Shown piece after piece: positions 16,505-24,931 of a stretch of 64,000 nt of DNA. How positions within the stretch are numbered: position 1 is the first letter of the stretch; the number at the start of each line of letters is the position of its first letter. The notes beneath the pieces were generated by a model. The model saw only the letters and a list, made by a program, of their open reading frames with translations. It made no database searches and was not told the DNA's origin. Source of the DNA: Humitalea sp050632385 (GTDB lineage: Bacteria; Pseudomonadota; Alphaproteobacteria; Acetobacterales; Acetobacteraceae); NCBI RefSeq assembly GCF_050632385.1, contig NZ_CP192599.1, forward strand, positions 1,178,001 through 1,242,000, read 5' to 3'. The position numbers were made by a program, and so were the translations under genes.

Positions 16505-17611
16505 ATGTCCACTGTGACCTTTCGCGGCGTCACCAAGCGCTATGGCGCGACCGTGGCGCTGGATGCACTCGACCTGGATGTCGGGGAAGGCGAATTCGTG
16601 TCGTTGCTGGGGCCGTCCGGTTCGGGGAAATCCACGACGCTGAACCTGCTGGCCGGGCTGCTGGACGCCGATGCCGGCAGCATCATGATCGGCGATCGCG
16701 AGGTGTCCCAACTGCCGCCGGAGAAGCGCGACATCGCGATGGTGTTCCAGAATTACGCGCTCTACCCGCATCTGACGGTCTTCGAGAACATCGCCTTCCC
16801 GCTCGAAGCCCGGAAACCGCGACCGGACGCGGCGAACATCCGCACGCGGGTGGAAAAGGTGGCCGCTACGCTCGGTATCGGGAACCTGCTGGCGCGTTAC
16901 CCGAAGGAGATTTCCGGCGGCCAGCAGCAGCGCGTGGCACTCGGCCGCGCCATGGTGCGCGACCCAAAAGTGTTCCTGCTGGATGAGCCGCTGTCCAACC
17001 TCGATGCGCGGCTACGCATCCGCATGCGGCGCGACCTGAAAGCTCTGCACCAGGCGCTGGGATCGACCATCGTCTATGTCACCCACGACCAGTCGGAGGC
17101 GATGACGCTGTCGACGCGTGTTGCCGTGTTCAACCTTGGCAAGCTACAGCAATACGCGCCGCCAGCGGCGATCTACGGCCGACCGGTCAATGCCTTCGTC
17201 GCCAATTTTGTTGGTGAGCAGGAAACGAATTTCCTGGATGGAACGCCGGTGGCGGAAGGCGGGACGCTGGCGTTCGCCACGGCTTTCGGCGTCATCTCGT
17301 TGGGGCGGCCGCCGGCTACTGTCACTGGAAGCGGCAAGCTGCGTTTGGGTGCGCGACCGGAAGCGATCACCGCCCTACCCGACCCTTCGGCGGAGGCCCG
17401 CATCATCCTGGCAGAACTGGCCGGCGCGGACCTGTTCCTGACCGTGCGAGGGCGGGATGCGGCGGAAGTGGTGGTGCGCGCCGACCCACGCGCCGATGCG
17501 TTGGCGGCTGGCGATGGTGTTCGCTTGGCCTTTGACCCGCAGCGCATGCATCTGTTCGATGCCGAAAGCGGCGTCGCGGTCAGCCACGGCGGGGGTCCTT
17601 TCGTGGATTGA
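16505..17611 (+). CDS. ABC importer ATP-binding protein, UgpC/MsmK-like
   Basis: ATPase energising the CUT1 importer. Walker A GPSGSGKST is at residues 36-44, with Q-loop MVFQNYALYPHL, signature ISGGQQQRVALGRA, Walker B FLLDEPLSNLDA and H-loop VTHDQSEAM, followed by a C-terminal TOBE/MalK-type regulatory domain. 368 residues. Last gene of the unit; the next gene starts 284 bases later behind its own promoter. Some ATPases of this class serve several importers. Confidence 0.92.
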   Translation: MSTVTFRGVTKRYGATVALDALDLDVGEGEFVSLLGPSGSGKSTTLNLLAGLLDADAGSIMIGDREVSQLPPEKRDIAMVFQNYALYPHLTVFENIAFPLEARKPRPDAANIRTRVEKVAATLGIGNLLARYPKEISGGQQQRVALGRAMVRDPKVFLLDEPLSNLDARLRIRMRRDLKALHQALGSTIVYVTHDQSEAMTLSTRVAVFNLGKLQQYAPPAAIYGRPVNAFVANFVGEQETNFLDGTPVAEGGTLAFATAFGVISLGRPPATVTGSGKLRLGARPEAITALPDPSAEARIILAELAGADLFLTVRGRDAAEVVVRADPRADALAAGDGVRLAFDPQRMHLFDAESGVAVSHGGGPFVD

Positions 17612-17823
17612 GGCTGGAGCCGACCTGTGCCGGCTAGCTGCCGTTCCTGGCAGAATCCAGCCATTGCCCCCAGCGGGGGATCTGAAACCGCGCCTCGGAC
17701 GACGAAATTGGCATCTGCCCCGGAATGATCGGGTGGCCATCATCGCCGATACCTTTCCATCGAGGCGGCGTCAGTCAGCTTTTCCGCTCAATGGCCGGAA
17801 CGGGCCGACGCGCGAATTCGGTC

Positions 17824-17858
17824 TTGACGGGGCAAGCCTATCGATGAGTATACTTATC
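17824..17858 (+). promoter_or_regulatory. Promoter with palindromic operator before the aromatic catabolic operon
   Basis: A -35-like TTGACG (17824-17829) and a -10-like TATACT (17849-17854) stand 19 bases apart. The -10 lies inside a 16-base near-palindrome, GATGAGTATACTTATC (17843-17858, one mismatch per half). A repressor bound there would block transcription. The core GTATACTCA, read on the other strand, recurs at 28037-28045 in front of the next operon. The MarR-type protein at 27474 is the natural candidate regulator. The rest of the 283-base gap shows no other signal. Confidence 0.55.
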
Positions 17859-17894
17859 AATAGTCAGCCCATCCTAGTCAGAGACGCCATACCC

Positions 17895-19127
17895 ATGCCC
17901 CAACTCGACGCCCAAGATCGCAACCGTGTCGTCGTCGTGGGCGCGGGACCGGTCGGGGCTGTTGTCAGCCTGGCGCTCTGCCAGCGCGGATTTCCTGTCA
18001 CCTTGATCGAAGCCGAACCAGGCCCGGTCGAGGATCAGCGTGCAGCGACCGTGCATCCGCCCACGGTGGAGATGTTGGTCGGCCTGGGTTTGAAGGACGC
18101 TGCCTGGGCGAGCGGACTGCTGTCGCCGATCTTCCACTATCGTGACCGCGTCACGGACGATCTGGTCGCGATCTTCGACGTCGGTGTGCTGGAAGGCGAG
18201 GTGCCCTACCCCTTTGTGCTGCAATGGGAACAGTACAAGCTGGTCCTGGCTGCCCTGGACAAGGCCAAGGAGACCGGGCTGCTGGAAACGCGTTTCAGCA
18301 CAAAGCTGATCGGGTTCAGCCAGGATGCGGATCACGTGACCCTTCAGGTCGAGGTCGATGGCGAAGCCACCACGATGAGCGCGGCGTGGCTGATCGGCGC
18401 TGACGGAGGCCGCAGCACCGTCCGCAAGATGGCGGACATCGACTTCGAAGGCTTCACCTGGCCGGAGCGCTTCATCAAAATCGGCACGACGCACAACTTC
18501 CTGGAATCGGGCCGCGGCTATTGTACGCGCAATTATTTCTCCGATCCCGATGAGTGGCTGAACCTGTTCAAGGTGAAGGGCCCCGGCGAACCAGGAATCT
18601 GGCGGGGTATCTTTCCGGTGCCGCCTGAAGAGCCCGACGAGATTGCATTGAGCGATGAGGGAATTCAGCGTCGCCTACAGAAATTCCTGCCAAAAACGGG
18701 CGACTTCGCCATCGCCTATCACGCGCTGTACAAGGTGCATCAGCGCGTCGCGGCCAGTTTCAATCAGGGGCGGGTGCTGCTGGTTGGCGATGCCGCACAT
18801 GTCAATAACCCGATCGGCGGGATGGGCATGAATGGCGGCATCCACGATGCGATGAACCTCGCGGAGAAGCTCGATGCGATCCGCACCGGTGCCGCCGACA
18901 TGGACGTGCTGGACCGGTACACGCGTCAGCGCCGTTCGGCGCAGATCGATTTCGTGCAGGCACAGTCGGTCGCCAACAAGAAGGCCTTGAGCGAGCGTGA
19001 TCCGGTGAAGCGGAAAGAACACCTGAACGGGCTGCGCCGCATTTCGGAGAACCTGGAGCTGCACAAGAAGTTTCTCTACCGCAGCTCCCTGATTGACAGC
19101 CTCAACACGGCCAGCGCCGTGCTGTGA
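17895..19127 (+). CDS. FAD-dependent aromatic monooxygenase (MhpA/PobA-like)
   Basis: Flavoprotein that probably hydroxylates an aromatic or pyridine ring with NAD(P)H and O2. Motifs are the dinucleotide fold GAGPVG at residues 16-21, GADGGRSTVRK (the DG motif) and VGDAAHVNNPIGGMG, which closes the FAD site. 410 residues from ATG 17895; the longer frame begins inside the preceding ATPase and is not used. Its stop overlaps the next ATG by one base, so it is the first gene of a catabolic operon with a molybdenum hydroxylase and a ring-cleavage dioxygenase. The exact substrate cannot be read from the sequence. Confidence 0.88.
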   Translation: MPQLDAQDRNRVVVVGAGPVGAVVSLALCQRGFPVTLIEAEPGPVEDQRAATVHPPTVEMLVGLGLKDAAWASGLLSPIFHYRDRVTDDLVAIFDVGVLEGEVPYPFVLQWEQYKLVLAALDKAKETGLLETRFSTKLIGFSQDADHVTLQVEVDGEATTMSAAWLIGADGGRSTVRKMADIDFEGFTWPERFIKIGTTHNFLESGRGYCTRNYFSDPDEWLNLFKVKGPGEPGIWRGIFPVPPEEPDEIALSDEGIQRRLQKFLPKTGDFAIAYHALYKVHQRVAASFNQGRVLLVGDAAHVNNPIGGMGMNGGIHDAMNLAEKLDAIRTGAADMDVLDRYTRQRRSAQIDFVQAQSVANKKALSERDPVKRKEHLNGLRRISENLELHKKFLYRSSLIDSLNTASAVL

Positions 19128-21490
19128 TGGACGCCCCGGCCGAGCAAACTTCCTGGATCGGTGCGCGCCTGCCGCGCCGCGAGGACGCCCGCTTCCTGCT
19201 GGGCAAGGGGCAGTATGTCAGCGACATCCAGATGCACGGCATCGAGGAAGTCTGTTTCTTTCGTAGCCCGCTGGCGCATGCCGTGCTGAAGGGCGTTGCC
19301 AAGCCCGCGGGATTCGAGGGTGATGTCTATGCCGCCGGCGACCTTGGCCCTTTCGTGGAACTGCCAGCAGGACCTGATATCGCGAACTACCGCAACGTGG
19401 CCTATCCGCCCTTGGCGCGTGACCACGTGCGTTTTGTCGGCCAGGTTGTCGCCGCCTGCGTCGCCCCCACACGGGGTGACGCGGAGGACATCGTCGAGCA
19501 GGTGATCGCCGATCTGGACGAATTGCCGGCTGTGGTCGACTGCGTCGCCGCCATGGCGGCGGGTTCGCCCAGGGTCCACGAGCATTGGCCGGACAACGCC
19601 TTTATCGTCAGCGGTGCGACCGGGGGCGATCTTGCAGCCGGCGTGGCGCAATCCACCGTTCGGGTTACTCGTCGGCTGCGGATGAACCGCCAGGCCACGG
19701 TGCCGCTGGAAGGGCGCGCTGTCCTCGCCTACTGGGACGATCGGCTCGACGAGCTGGTGGTCTACCTGTCCACGCAGGGTGCGCATGTCATGCGCCTCGG
19801 TCTGTCCCAGGCGCTGGGCCTGCCGGAGAACAAGGTGCATGTCATCGCCCCCGATGTCGGTGGCGGCTTCGGGGGCAAGAACCGGCTGACGCCGGAGGAG
19901 ATCGTGGTTTGCGCCCTGGCGCTGAAACGTCGCACGCCGATCCGCTGGGTGGAGGATCGGCGTGAACACCTGATCGCCTCGCCTCATGCGCGGGAGCATG
20001 TCTACGACCTGACGCTGCACGCCGATCGGGACGGCCGCCTGCTGGCGCTTGAAGGCGATGTTCATATCGACGCGGGCGCCTATCCGCTGTGGCCGACCGG
20101 TGCTTTTGCTGAGGCCAGCATGGCGGTCCGCAACCTGACCGGTCCCTATCGTATTCCACACATCCAGTTTCGCAACTTTACCGTCGCTACCAACAAATCT
20201 CCGATGGGGCCGTATCGTGGGGTCGCGCGCCCGGGCGCCTGCTTTGCCATCGAGCGCATGGTTGACGAGATGGCGCGGGAATTGGGGTTGGAACCAACCG
20301 AACTGCGCCGCCGCAATCTGGTGACGCCCGACGAGATGCCCTTTGTGACTGCAGGTGGCATGCGGTTGGACAACGGCGACTATGCCAAGGCCTTGACCAC
20401 AGCCATGGGGATGGTGGACCTGCCGGCGCTGCGCGCACGTCAGGCAGCCGGAGAGGATGATGGACGTCGTATCGGCGTCGGCTTCGCTATCTACACGGAG
20501 CAGAGCGGCCACGGATTGAAGGAATGGGCGCGCCGAGGCGCGCGGGTCATGCCGAGCTACGAGACCTGCACGGTGCGGATGCTGCCCGATGGATCGGTCC
20601 AACTGCTGGTCGGCATCCAAAGCCACGGCCAGGGGTTGGAGACGACGCTCGCGCAGATCGCGGCGGAGGAGTTGCGCATGGACCCCGCGCGCATCGCGGT
20701 GCGCCATGGTGATACCAATGTCAGCCCTTTCGGCTTCGGGACCTTTGCATCCCGCAGTACGGTCTTCGCTGGCGGTGCTGTCGCGCGATCCTGCCGTATC
20801 CTGGCCGAGAAGCTGAAGCGCATCGGTGGGCATCTGCTACAGGTCGATGCCGCGGCGACGCGCCTGGCCGAGGGCCAGGTGCATGGTCCGTCCGGCGCGG
20901 TGCCCTATGCCGAGATCGCCCGAGCGGCGCATGTGCGGCAGGAGATGATGCCGATCGGCGTTGATCCGGTGCTGGACGTGACGGCGACCTACGAGCCGGC
21001 GGAATCGGCGGGTACCTTCTCCTACTCGGCGCATGGTGTGGTCGTCGCGGTGGATCCCGATACCGGTATGGTTGAGATTCTTGACTATGTGGTCGCCGAG
21101 GATTGCGGCACGATGATCAACCCGATGATCGTCGATGGCCAGGTGATGGGCGGCGTCGTGCAGGGCATCGGCACGGCACTGCTGGAGGAGATTCCTTTCG
21201 ACGCATCGGGGCAGCCGCTGGCGACAACCTTTGCCGACTATCACATGCCCTGCGCGTCGGAGATGCCGAAGATCCGCATCGCACACCTGGTCACCCCGTC
21301 CGAGATCACGGAATACGGCGTGAAGGGCATGGGCGAGGGCGGGGCTATCGCGCCGCCGGCCGCCATCGCGAATGCCGTCGCCGACGCCTTTCGGGCCGAG
21401 GGGCTGCGCATGAACGAGACACCGGTCACACCGCGCCGCGTCATCGCCGCCCTGGACGAGGCGGTGCTTCGCGCCGGACATGTGGCATGA
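19127..21490 (+). CDS. Molybdenum hydroxylase large subunit (xanthine dehydrogenase/CoxL family)
   Basis: Binds the molybdopterin cofactor and inserts oxygen from water into a substrate carbon. 787 residues, normal for the family. Visible are the N-terminal ARFLLGKGQYVSDI, the glycine-rich VGGGFGGKN near 245, and GMGEGGAIAPPAAI near the C-terminus with the catalytic glutamate. The active-site loop reads MGPYRGVARPG, not the AYxCSFR of form I CO dehydrogenase, so this is not CO oxidation. Hydroxylation of an N-heteroaromatic acid or purine-like ring is more likely. It overlaps the FAD gene by one base and the next subunit by four. Confidence 0.9.
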   Translation: MDAPAEQTSWIGARLPRREDARFLLGKGQYVSDIQMHGIEEVCFFRSPLAHAVLKGVAKPAGFEGDVYAAGDLGPFVELPAGPDIANYRNVAYPPLARDHVRFVGQVVAACVAPTRGDAEDIVEQVIADLDELPAVVDCVAAMAAGSPRVHEHWPDNAFIVSGATGGDLAAGVAQSTVRVTRRLRMNRQATVPLEGRAVLAYWDDRLDELVVYLSTQGAHVMRLGLSQALGLPENKVHVIAPDVGGGFGGKNRLTPEEIVVCALALKRRTPIRWVEDRREHLIASPHAREHVYDLTLHADRDGRLLALEGDVHIDAGAYPLWPTGAFAEASMAVRNLTGPYRIPHIQFRNFTVATNKSPMGPYRGVARPGACFAIERMVDEMARELGLEPTELRRRNLVTPDEMPFVTAGGMRLDNGDYAKALTTAMGMVDLPALRARQAAGEDDGRRIGVGFAIYTEQSGHGLKEWARRGARVMPSYETCTVRMLPDGSVQLLVGIQSHGQGLETTLAQIAAEELRMDPARIAVRHGDTNVSPFGFGTFASRSTVFAGGAVARSCRILAEKLKRIGGHLLQVDAAATRLAEGQVHGPSGAVPYAEIARAAHVRQEMMPIGVDPVLDVTATYEPAESAGTFSYSAHGVVVAVDPDTGMVEILDYVVAEDCGTMINPMIVDGQVMGGVVQGIGTALLEEIPFDASGQPLATTFADYHMPCASEMPKIRIAHLVTPSEITEYGVKGMGEGGAIAPPAAIANAVADAFRAEGLRMNETPVTPRRVIAALDEAVLRAGHVA

Positions 21491-22314
21491 GGCCGCCAGA
21501 CCTCAGCTATCGTCGGCCGGACTCCCTGGCCGACGCGTTGCGCGTGTTGCGGGAAGATGATGTAGCCAGCCCCATCGCCGGGGGGCAATCACTGGTTGTC
21601 ATGCTCAGCCTTCGCGTAGCTGCGACGCAGAGCCTGGTGGATGTCTCGCGCTTGGCGGAACTCACACTGGTGGAGCCGATGGGAGATGCGGTGCGCATCG
21701 GCGCCGCGACGCGTCATGCCATGATCGAGGACGGGCGAATTCCCGATCCGTCGCGGGGCATGCTGGCGCGTGTCGCCAGCGGGATCGCATATCGCGCTAT
21801 ACGGAATCTGGGAACCATCGGTGGCTCCATGGCGTTGGCCGATCCCGCTGCGGATTGGCCGGTTTGCCTGATGGCCCTGGGCGCCACCGTGGTCATCGCG
21901 ACGCCAGGTGGCGAGCGTCATGTGGCTGTCGCGGATTTCATCCATGGCGCCTATGCGACGGCGCTGGCACCGGGTGAGATCCTGCGCGCCATTGACGTGC
22001 CGCGGTTGCCGGATTGTGCGCGCTGGGGGTTCAGCAAGTTGGCCCGCAAGCAGGGCGCATTTGCGGATTCCCTTTGCGCCGTCGTTCAGGCGCACATGGA
22101 TGCGCCACCCGTCGTGGTACTGGGCGCGACAGCGGGAGGGGCGAGGCTGCTACCGAGTGTCGCGGCCGCGGTGCGTGGCGGTGAATCGCAGGCCACGCTA
22201 CGCGACATCATTCTGCACGCCGTTGCCGAGGCCGACGATACGACGGATGTCTATCGCCTGCGTTGCCATGCGGCGACGGTCTTCCGGGCCATCGAACAGA
22301 TGAAGCAGTCATGA
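21487..22314 (+). CDS. Molybdenum hydroxylase FAD-binding subunit (CoxM-like)
   Basis: Medium subunit that passes electrons from the iron-sulfur clusters to FAD. It shows the FAD-loop motifs of the family in the forms AGGQSLV (near residue 31) and RNLGTIGGSMALADPAAD (near 106), then a C-terminal CO_deh_flav_C-like domain. 275 residues from ATG 21487, which overlaps the large-subunit stop (ATGA). The small subunit follows, overlapping by four bases. The order large-medium-small is fixed in one transcript. Confidence 0.9.
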   Translation: MRPPDLSYRRPDSLADALRVLREDDVASPIAGGQSLVVMLSLRVAATQSLVDVSRLAELTLVEPMGDAVRIGAATRHAMIEDGRIPDPSRGMLARVASGIAYRAIRNLGTIGGSMALADPAADWPVCLMALGATVVIATPGGERHVAVADFIHGAYATALAPGEILRAIDVPRLPDCARWGFSKLARKQGAFADSLCAVVQAHMDAPPVVVLGATAGGARLLPSVAAAVRGGESQATLRDIILHAVAEADDTTDVYRLRCHAATVFRAIEQMKQS

Positions 22315-22796
22315 CGACGATCTCCCTGATCCTGAACGGCAAGGCGCGGACCAGCACTGTCCTGCCGCGCGACACGTTGGCAGGGTATTTGCGTGATGGT
22401 TGCCAACTGACCGGGACGCACCTGGGCTGTGAACACGGCGCCTGCGGTGCTTGCACCGTGCTGCTGGATGGTGAGCCGGTGCGGTCCTGCATCGTCCTTG
22501 CCGTGACCGCCGACGCGCGTGAGGTGCAGAGCATCGAGGGGTTGCGCGATGATGCGATCATGGTGCTGCTGCGCAAGGCCTTTCATGAGGCGCATGCGCT
22601 GCAATGTGGCTTTTGCACCCCGGGCATGCTGATCACCGCACGTGACATCCTGCGCCGTCATCACGCGCCTGATGAGACGTTGATCCGCCGGGAGCTGGCG
22701 GGGCAGATCTGTCGCTGCACCGGCTACGTCGGCATCGTCGAGGCCATTCGCTGCGCCGGCGCCGAGCTGGCTGCCACACCGCAGCCGATTGAATGA
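22311..22796 (+). CDS. Molybdenum hydroxylase iron-sulfur subunit (CoxS-like)
   Basis: Carries two [2Fe-2S] clusters. Plant-type ferredoxin cysteines are C40, C45, C48 and C60 (GCEHGACGACTV); the second cluster uses C99, C102, C134 and C136 (QCGFCTPGM and CRCTGY). All eight ligands are intact. 161 residues from ATG 22311. Completes the three-subunit hydroxylase; the amidohydrolase gene follows after 24 bases. Confidence 0.93.
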   Translation: MTTISLILNGKARTSTVLPRDTLAGYLRDGCQLTGTHLGCEHGACGACTVLLDGEPVRSCIVLAVTADAREVQSIEGLRDDAIMVLLRKAFHEAHALQCGFCTPGMLITARDILRRHHAPDETLIRRELAGQICRCTGYVGIVEAIRCAGAELAATPQPIE

Positions 22797-22820
22797 ACAA
22801 GACCGAAGGATCCCGCACTC

Positions 22821-23822
22821 ATGCGTCTTGATATCTACACCCATCTGTTCCCACCCGGCGGCTATATGGACAGGGTGATCGAACTGGTGCCCGACAAGGG
22901 GACGGTGAAGCGTTGGGTGACACTGCCGACCCTGTGGGATGTCGAGGCGCGCATGCGCATGATCGACGGCTTCGGCGACTATCAACAGGTGCTGGCCAAT
23001 ACGATGCCGCCGCTGGAACAGGTCGCGACGCCGGAGGTTGCTGCCGAGCTGGCGCGCATGGCGAATGACGGATTTGCCGAGCTTTGCGCGAAGCGGCCGG
23101 ACCATTTCCCAGCCTTCATCGCGACATTGCCGATGAACAATCCGGAAGCGGCGGTCAAGGAGATCGATCGCGCCGTCGGGATGGGCGCGCGCGGTGTGCA
23201 GATCTTCAGCAACATCGCTGGCAAGCCGCTCGATCTGCCGGAATTCCTGCCGATTTTTGACCGCATGGCACATCACGACCTGCCGATCTGGCTGCACCCC
23301 GCGCGCGGCCAAGCCTTTGCCGACTACAAGACCGAAGCGAAGTCCAAATACGAGATCTGGTGGACCTTCGGCTGGCCGTATGAGACCAGCGCCGCGATGG
23401 CCCGCATCGTCTTCTCGGGGCTGTTCGACCGCCTGCCGAACCTGAAGATTATCGCCCATCACATGGGTGCGATGGTCCCCTTCTTCGAAGGGCGGGTCGG
23501 GCCAGGCCAGGACCAACTCGGCACACGTACGTCCGACGAGGATTACGGCGCCCTGCTCGCCTCGCTGAAGAAGCGCCCTGTCGACTACTTCCGCATGTTC
23601 TACGCCGACACGGCGCTGTTTGGCTCGGCTTCCGGTACGCGATGTGGGCTTGATTTCTTCGGTGTGGAGCGTTCGCTCTTCGCCTCGGATTGTCCCTTCG
23701 ATCCGGAAGGTGGTTCGATGTTCATCCGGGAGACTATCAAGATTCTGGATGAGCTTCAGGTCACCGATGCGGAGCGTCATATGATGTTCGAGACCAACGC
23801 GCGCCGGCTATTGCGGCTCTGA
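22821..23822 (+). CDS. Amidohydrolase-2 family protein, probable ring-acid decarboxylase (ACMSD-like)
   Basis: Member of the ACMSD/gamma-resorcylate decarboxylase branch of the amidohydrolase superfamily, which removes carboxylates from aromatic or pyridine acids. Seen are a TIM-barrel pattern, IWLHPAR, the metal or active-site stretch IIAHHMGAMVPFFEG and the C-terminal SDCPFDPEGG with the conserved Asp. The N-terminal HxH metal motif appears as DIYTHLFP, with Tyr6 in place of the first His. ExH variants are known in this family, so YxH need not kill activity. Placed between a hydroxylase and a ring-cleavage enzyme, it fits a step such as decarboxylation of a hydroxylated picolinate-type acid. 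333 residues. Confidence 0.8.
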   Translation: MRLDIYTHLFPPGGYMDRVIELVPDKGTVKRWVTLPTLWDVEARMRMIDGFGDYQQVLANTMPPLEQVATPEVAAELARMANDGFAELCAKRPDHFPAFIATLPMNNPEAAVKEIDRAVGMGARGVQIFSNIAGKPLDLPEFLPIFDRMAHHDLPIWLHPARGQAFADYKTEAKSKYEIWWTFGWPYETSAAMARIVFSGLFDRLPNLKIIAHHMGAMVPFFEGRVGPGQDQLGTRTSDEDYGALLASLKKRPVDYFRMFYADTALFGSASGTRCGLDFFGVERSLFASDCPFDPEGGSMFIRETIKILDELQVTDAERHMMFETNARRLLRL

Positions 23823-23875
23823 TAAGAAAAAACCGGGGAGAGGTCCGTCACACGCGAAGCCAAACGGAGATGACG

Positions 23876-24916
23876 ATGCCTAACGATCAGACAGCACAGG
23901 TACAACGACGCGGCTTGCTGGCCGCGGCCGTGGTCGGTGGACTCGCCCGGCCCGCGATCGCGCAGCCGCGGTTGGAGCCCGTACGGTTTTCGTGTGACTT
24001 CCGTATCTACGGTGGGACCGCGCCCTTCATCTATGGTGTTGAGAAAGGCTTCTTCCGCGACGTCGGCATCGATGCGCGGGTCGATGGATCTTCCGGCTCG
24101 GCGGATGCCGTGCGCCGCGTTGCCAGCGGCGCCTATGAATTCGGCTGTGCCGACGCCAGCACCCTGGTGGAGTTTACCGCCCGTAATCCCGCCGCGGCAC
24201 CGAAGTTGATCATGCCCATATATGACCGCTTCGCCGCGGCCATCGTCAGCATCCAGCCCAATGGCATTACCAGCCTGGAGGGGTTGCGCGGCCGTACGCT
24301 GGGCACGGGGACGGCGGATGCGCCGTCACGCATTCTGCCGGCTCTGCTGCGGCTGAAGGGGATCGATATCCAGTCGATCAACCGGCAGACCGTGGATGTC
24401 GCGCTGCGCGACACCATGCTGATTCAGCGTCGCGTCGATGCGGTGGTCGGCTTCGACTATACGGTACTGTTCAACCTGCTTGGCGGTGGCGTGAAGTTGG
24501 ACGACACGCGTCTCGTTTATTTCACCGACAACGGCTTTGATTTTTTTGGCCAAGGCCTGATCGTGAACAATGACGTGCTGCAGCGGTCGCCGGATTTGGC
24601 GCGCCGCATGGCGATCGCCATCACGCGATGCTGGTTGGGGGCTGCGCAAGACCCGGAAGGTGCGACGGATGCTGTCGTGCGGCGGGAGCCGCTGTCGGAC
24701 CGTGCCGTGGAGTTGGCTCGCCTCAAATGGGTGCTGGACAGGCTCGTGCTGACACCGAACGTCCGGGCCAATGGCCTCGGAACAATGAACATCGAACGCC
24801 TGCGTAAGGGGATCGAGATCATCGCGGAGGGTTTCCAGATCCAGACCCCGCCGACTGTCGAGCAGATCTTCGATGGCCGCTTCATTCCCGACGCGGCACT
24901 GCGCCGGGTCGTTTGA
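23876..24916 (+). CDS. ABC substrate-binding protein, NitT/TauT (SsuA) type, orphan
   Basis: Periplasmic binding protein of the NMT1/THI5-like or SsuA-like class. It has an RRGLLAAAVVGGLARPAIAQ signal and the family pattern IYGGTAPFIYGVEKGFFRDVGID, then GTGTADAPSRILPALL. Met 23870 is possible, but GGAG sits directly against it; from Met 23876 the spacing to GGAG is about 6 bases, so I prefer that start. No permease or ATPase accompanies it, so it must borrow them from elsewhere or act as a sensor. Inside the aromatic operon it probably binds the pathway's starting acid. Confidence 0.82.
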   Translation: MPNDQTAQVQRRGLLAAAVVGGLARPAIAQPRLEPVRFSCDFRIYGGTAPFIYGVEKGFFRDVGIDARVDGSSGSADAVRRVASGAYEFGCADASTLVEFTARNPAAAPKLIMPIYDRFAAAIVSIQPNGITSLEGLRGRTLGTGTADAPSRILPALLRLKGIDIQSINRQTVDVALRDTMLIQRRVDAVVGFDYTVLFNLLGGGVKLDDTRLVYFTDNGFDFFGQGLIVNNDVLQRSPDLARRMAIAITRCWLGAAQDPEGATDAVVRREPLSDRAVELARLKWVLDRLVLTPNVRANGLGTMNIERLRKGIEIIAEGFQIQTPPTVEQIFDGRFIPDAALRRVV

Positions 24917-24931
24917 TCAAAGGAGGTTTCG

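Noticed and set aside
19076..20833. Long open frame (585 codons) antisense to the molybdenum hydroxylase large subunit
   Set aside because: The plus strand encodes a full family match. The antisense product is rich in His, Arg and Gln without family motifs, as expected from the complement of high-GC coding DNA.
19127..22796. Aerobic carbon monoxide dehydrogenase
   Set aside because: The three subunits look like CoxLMS, but the large subunit lacks the AYxCSFR active-site loop (it has PYRGVARP), and no CO-specific accessory genes are present.
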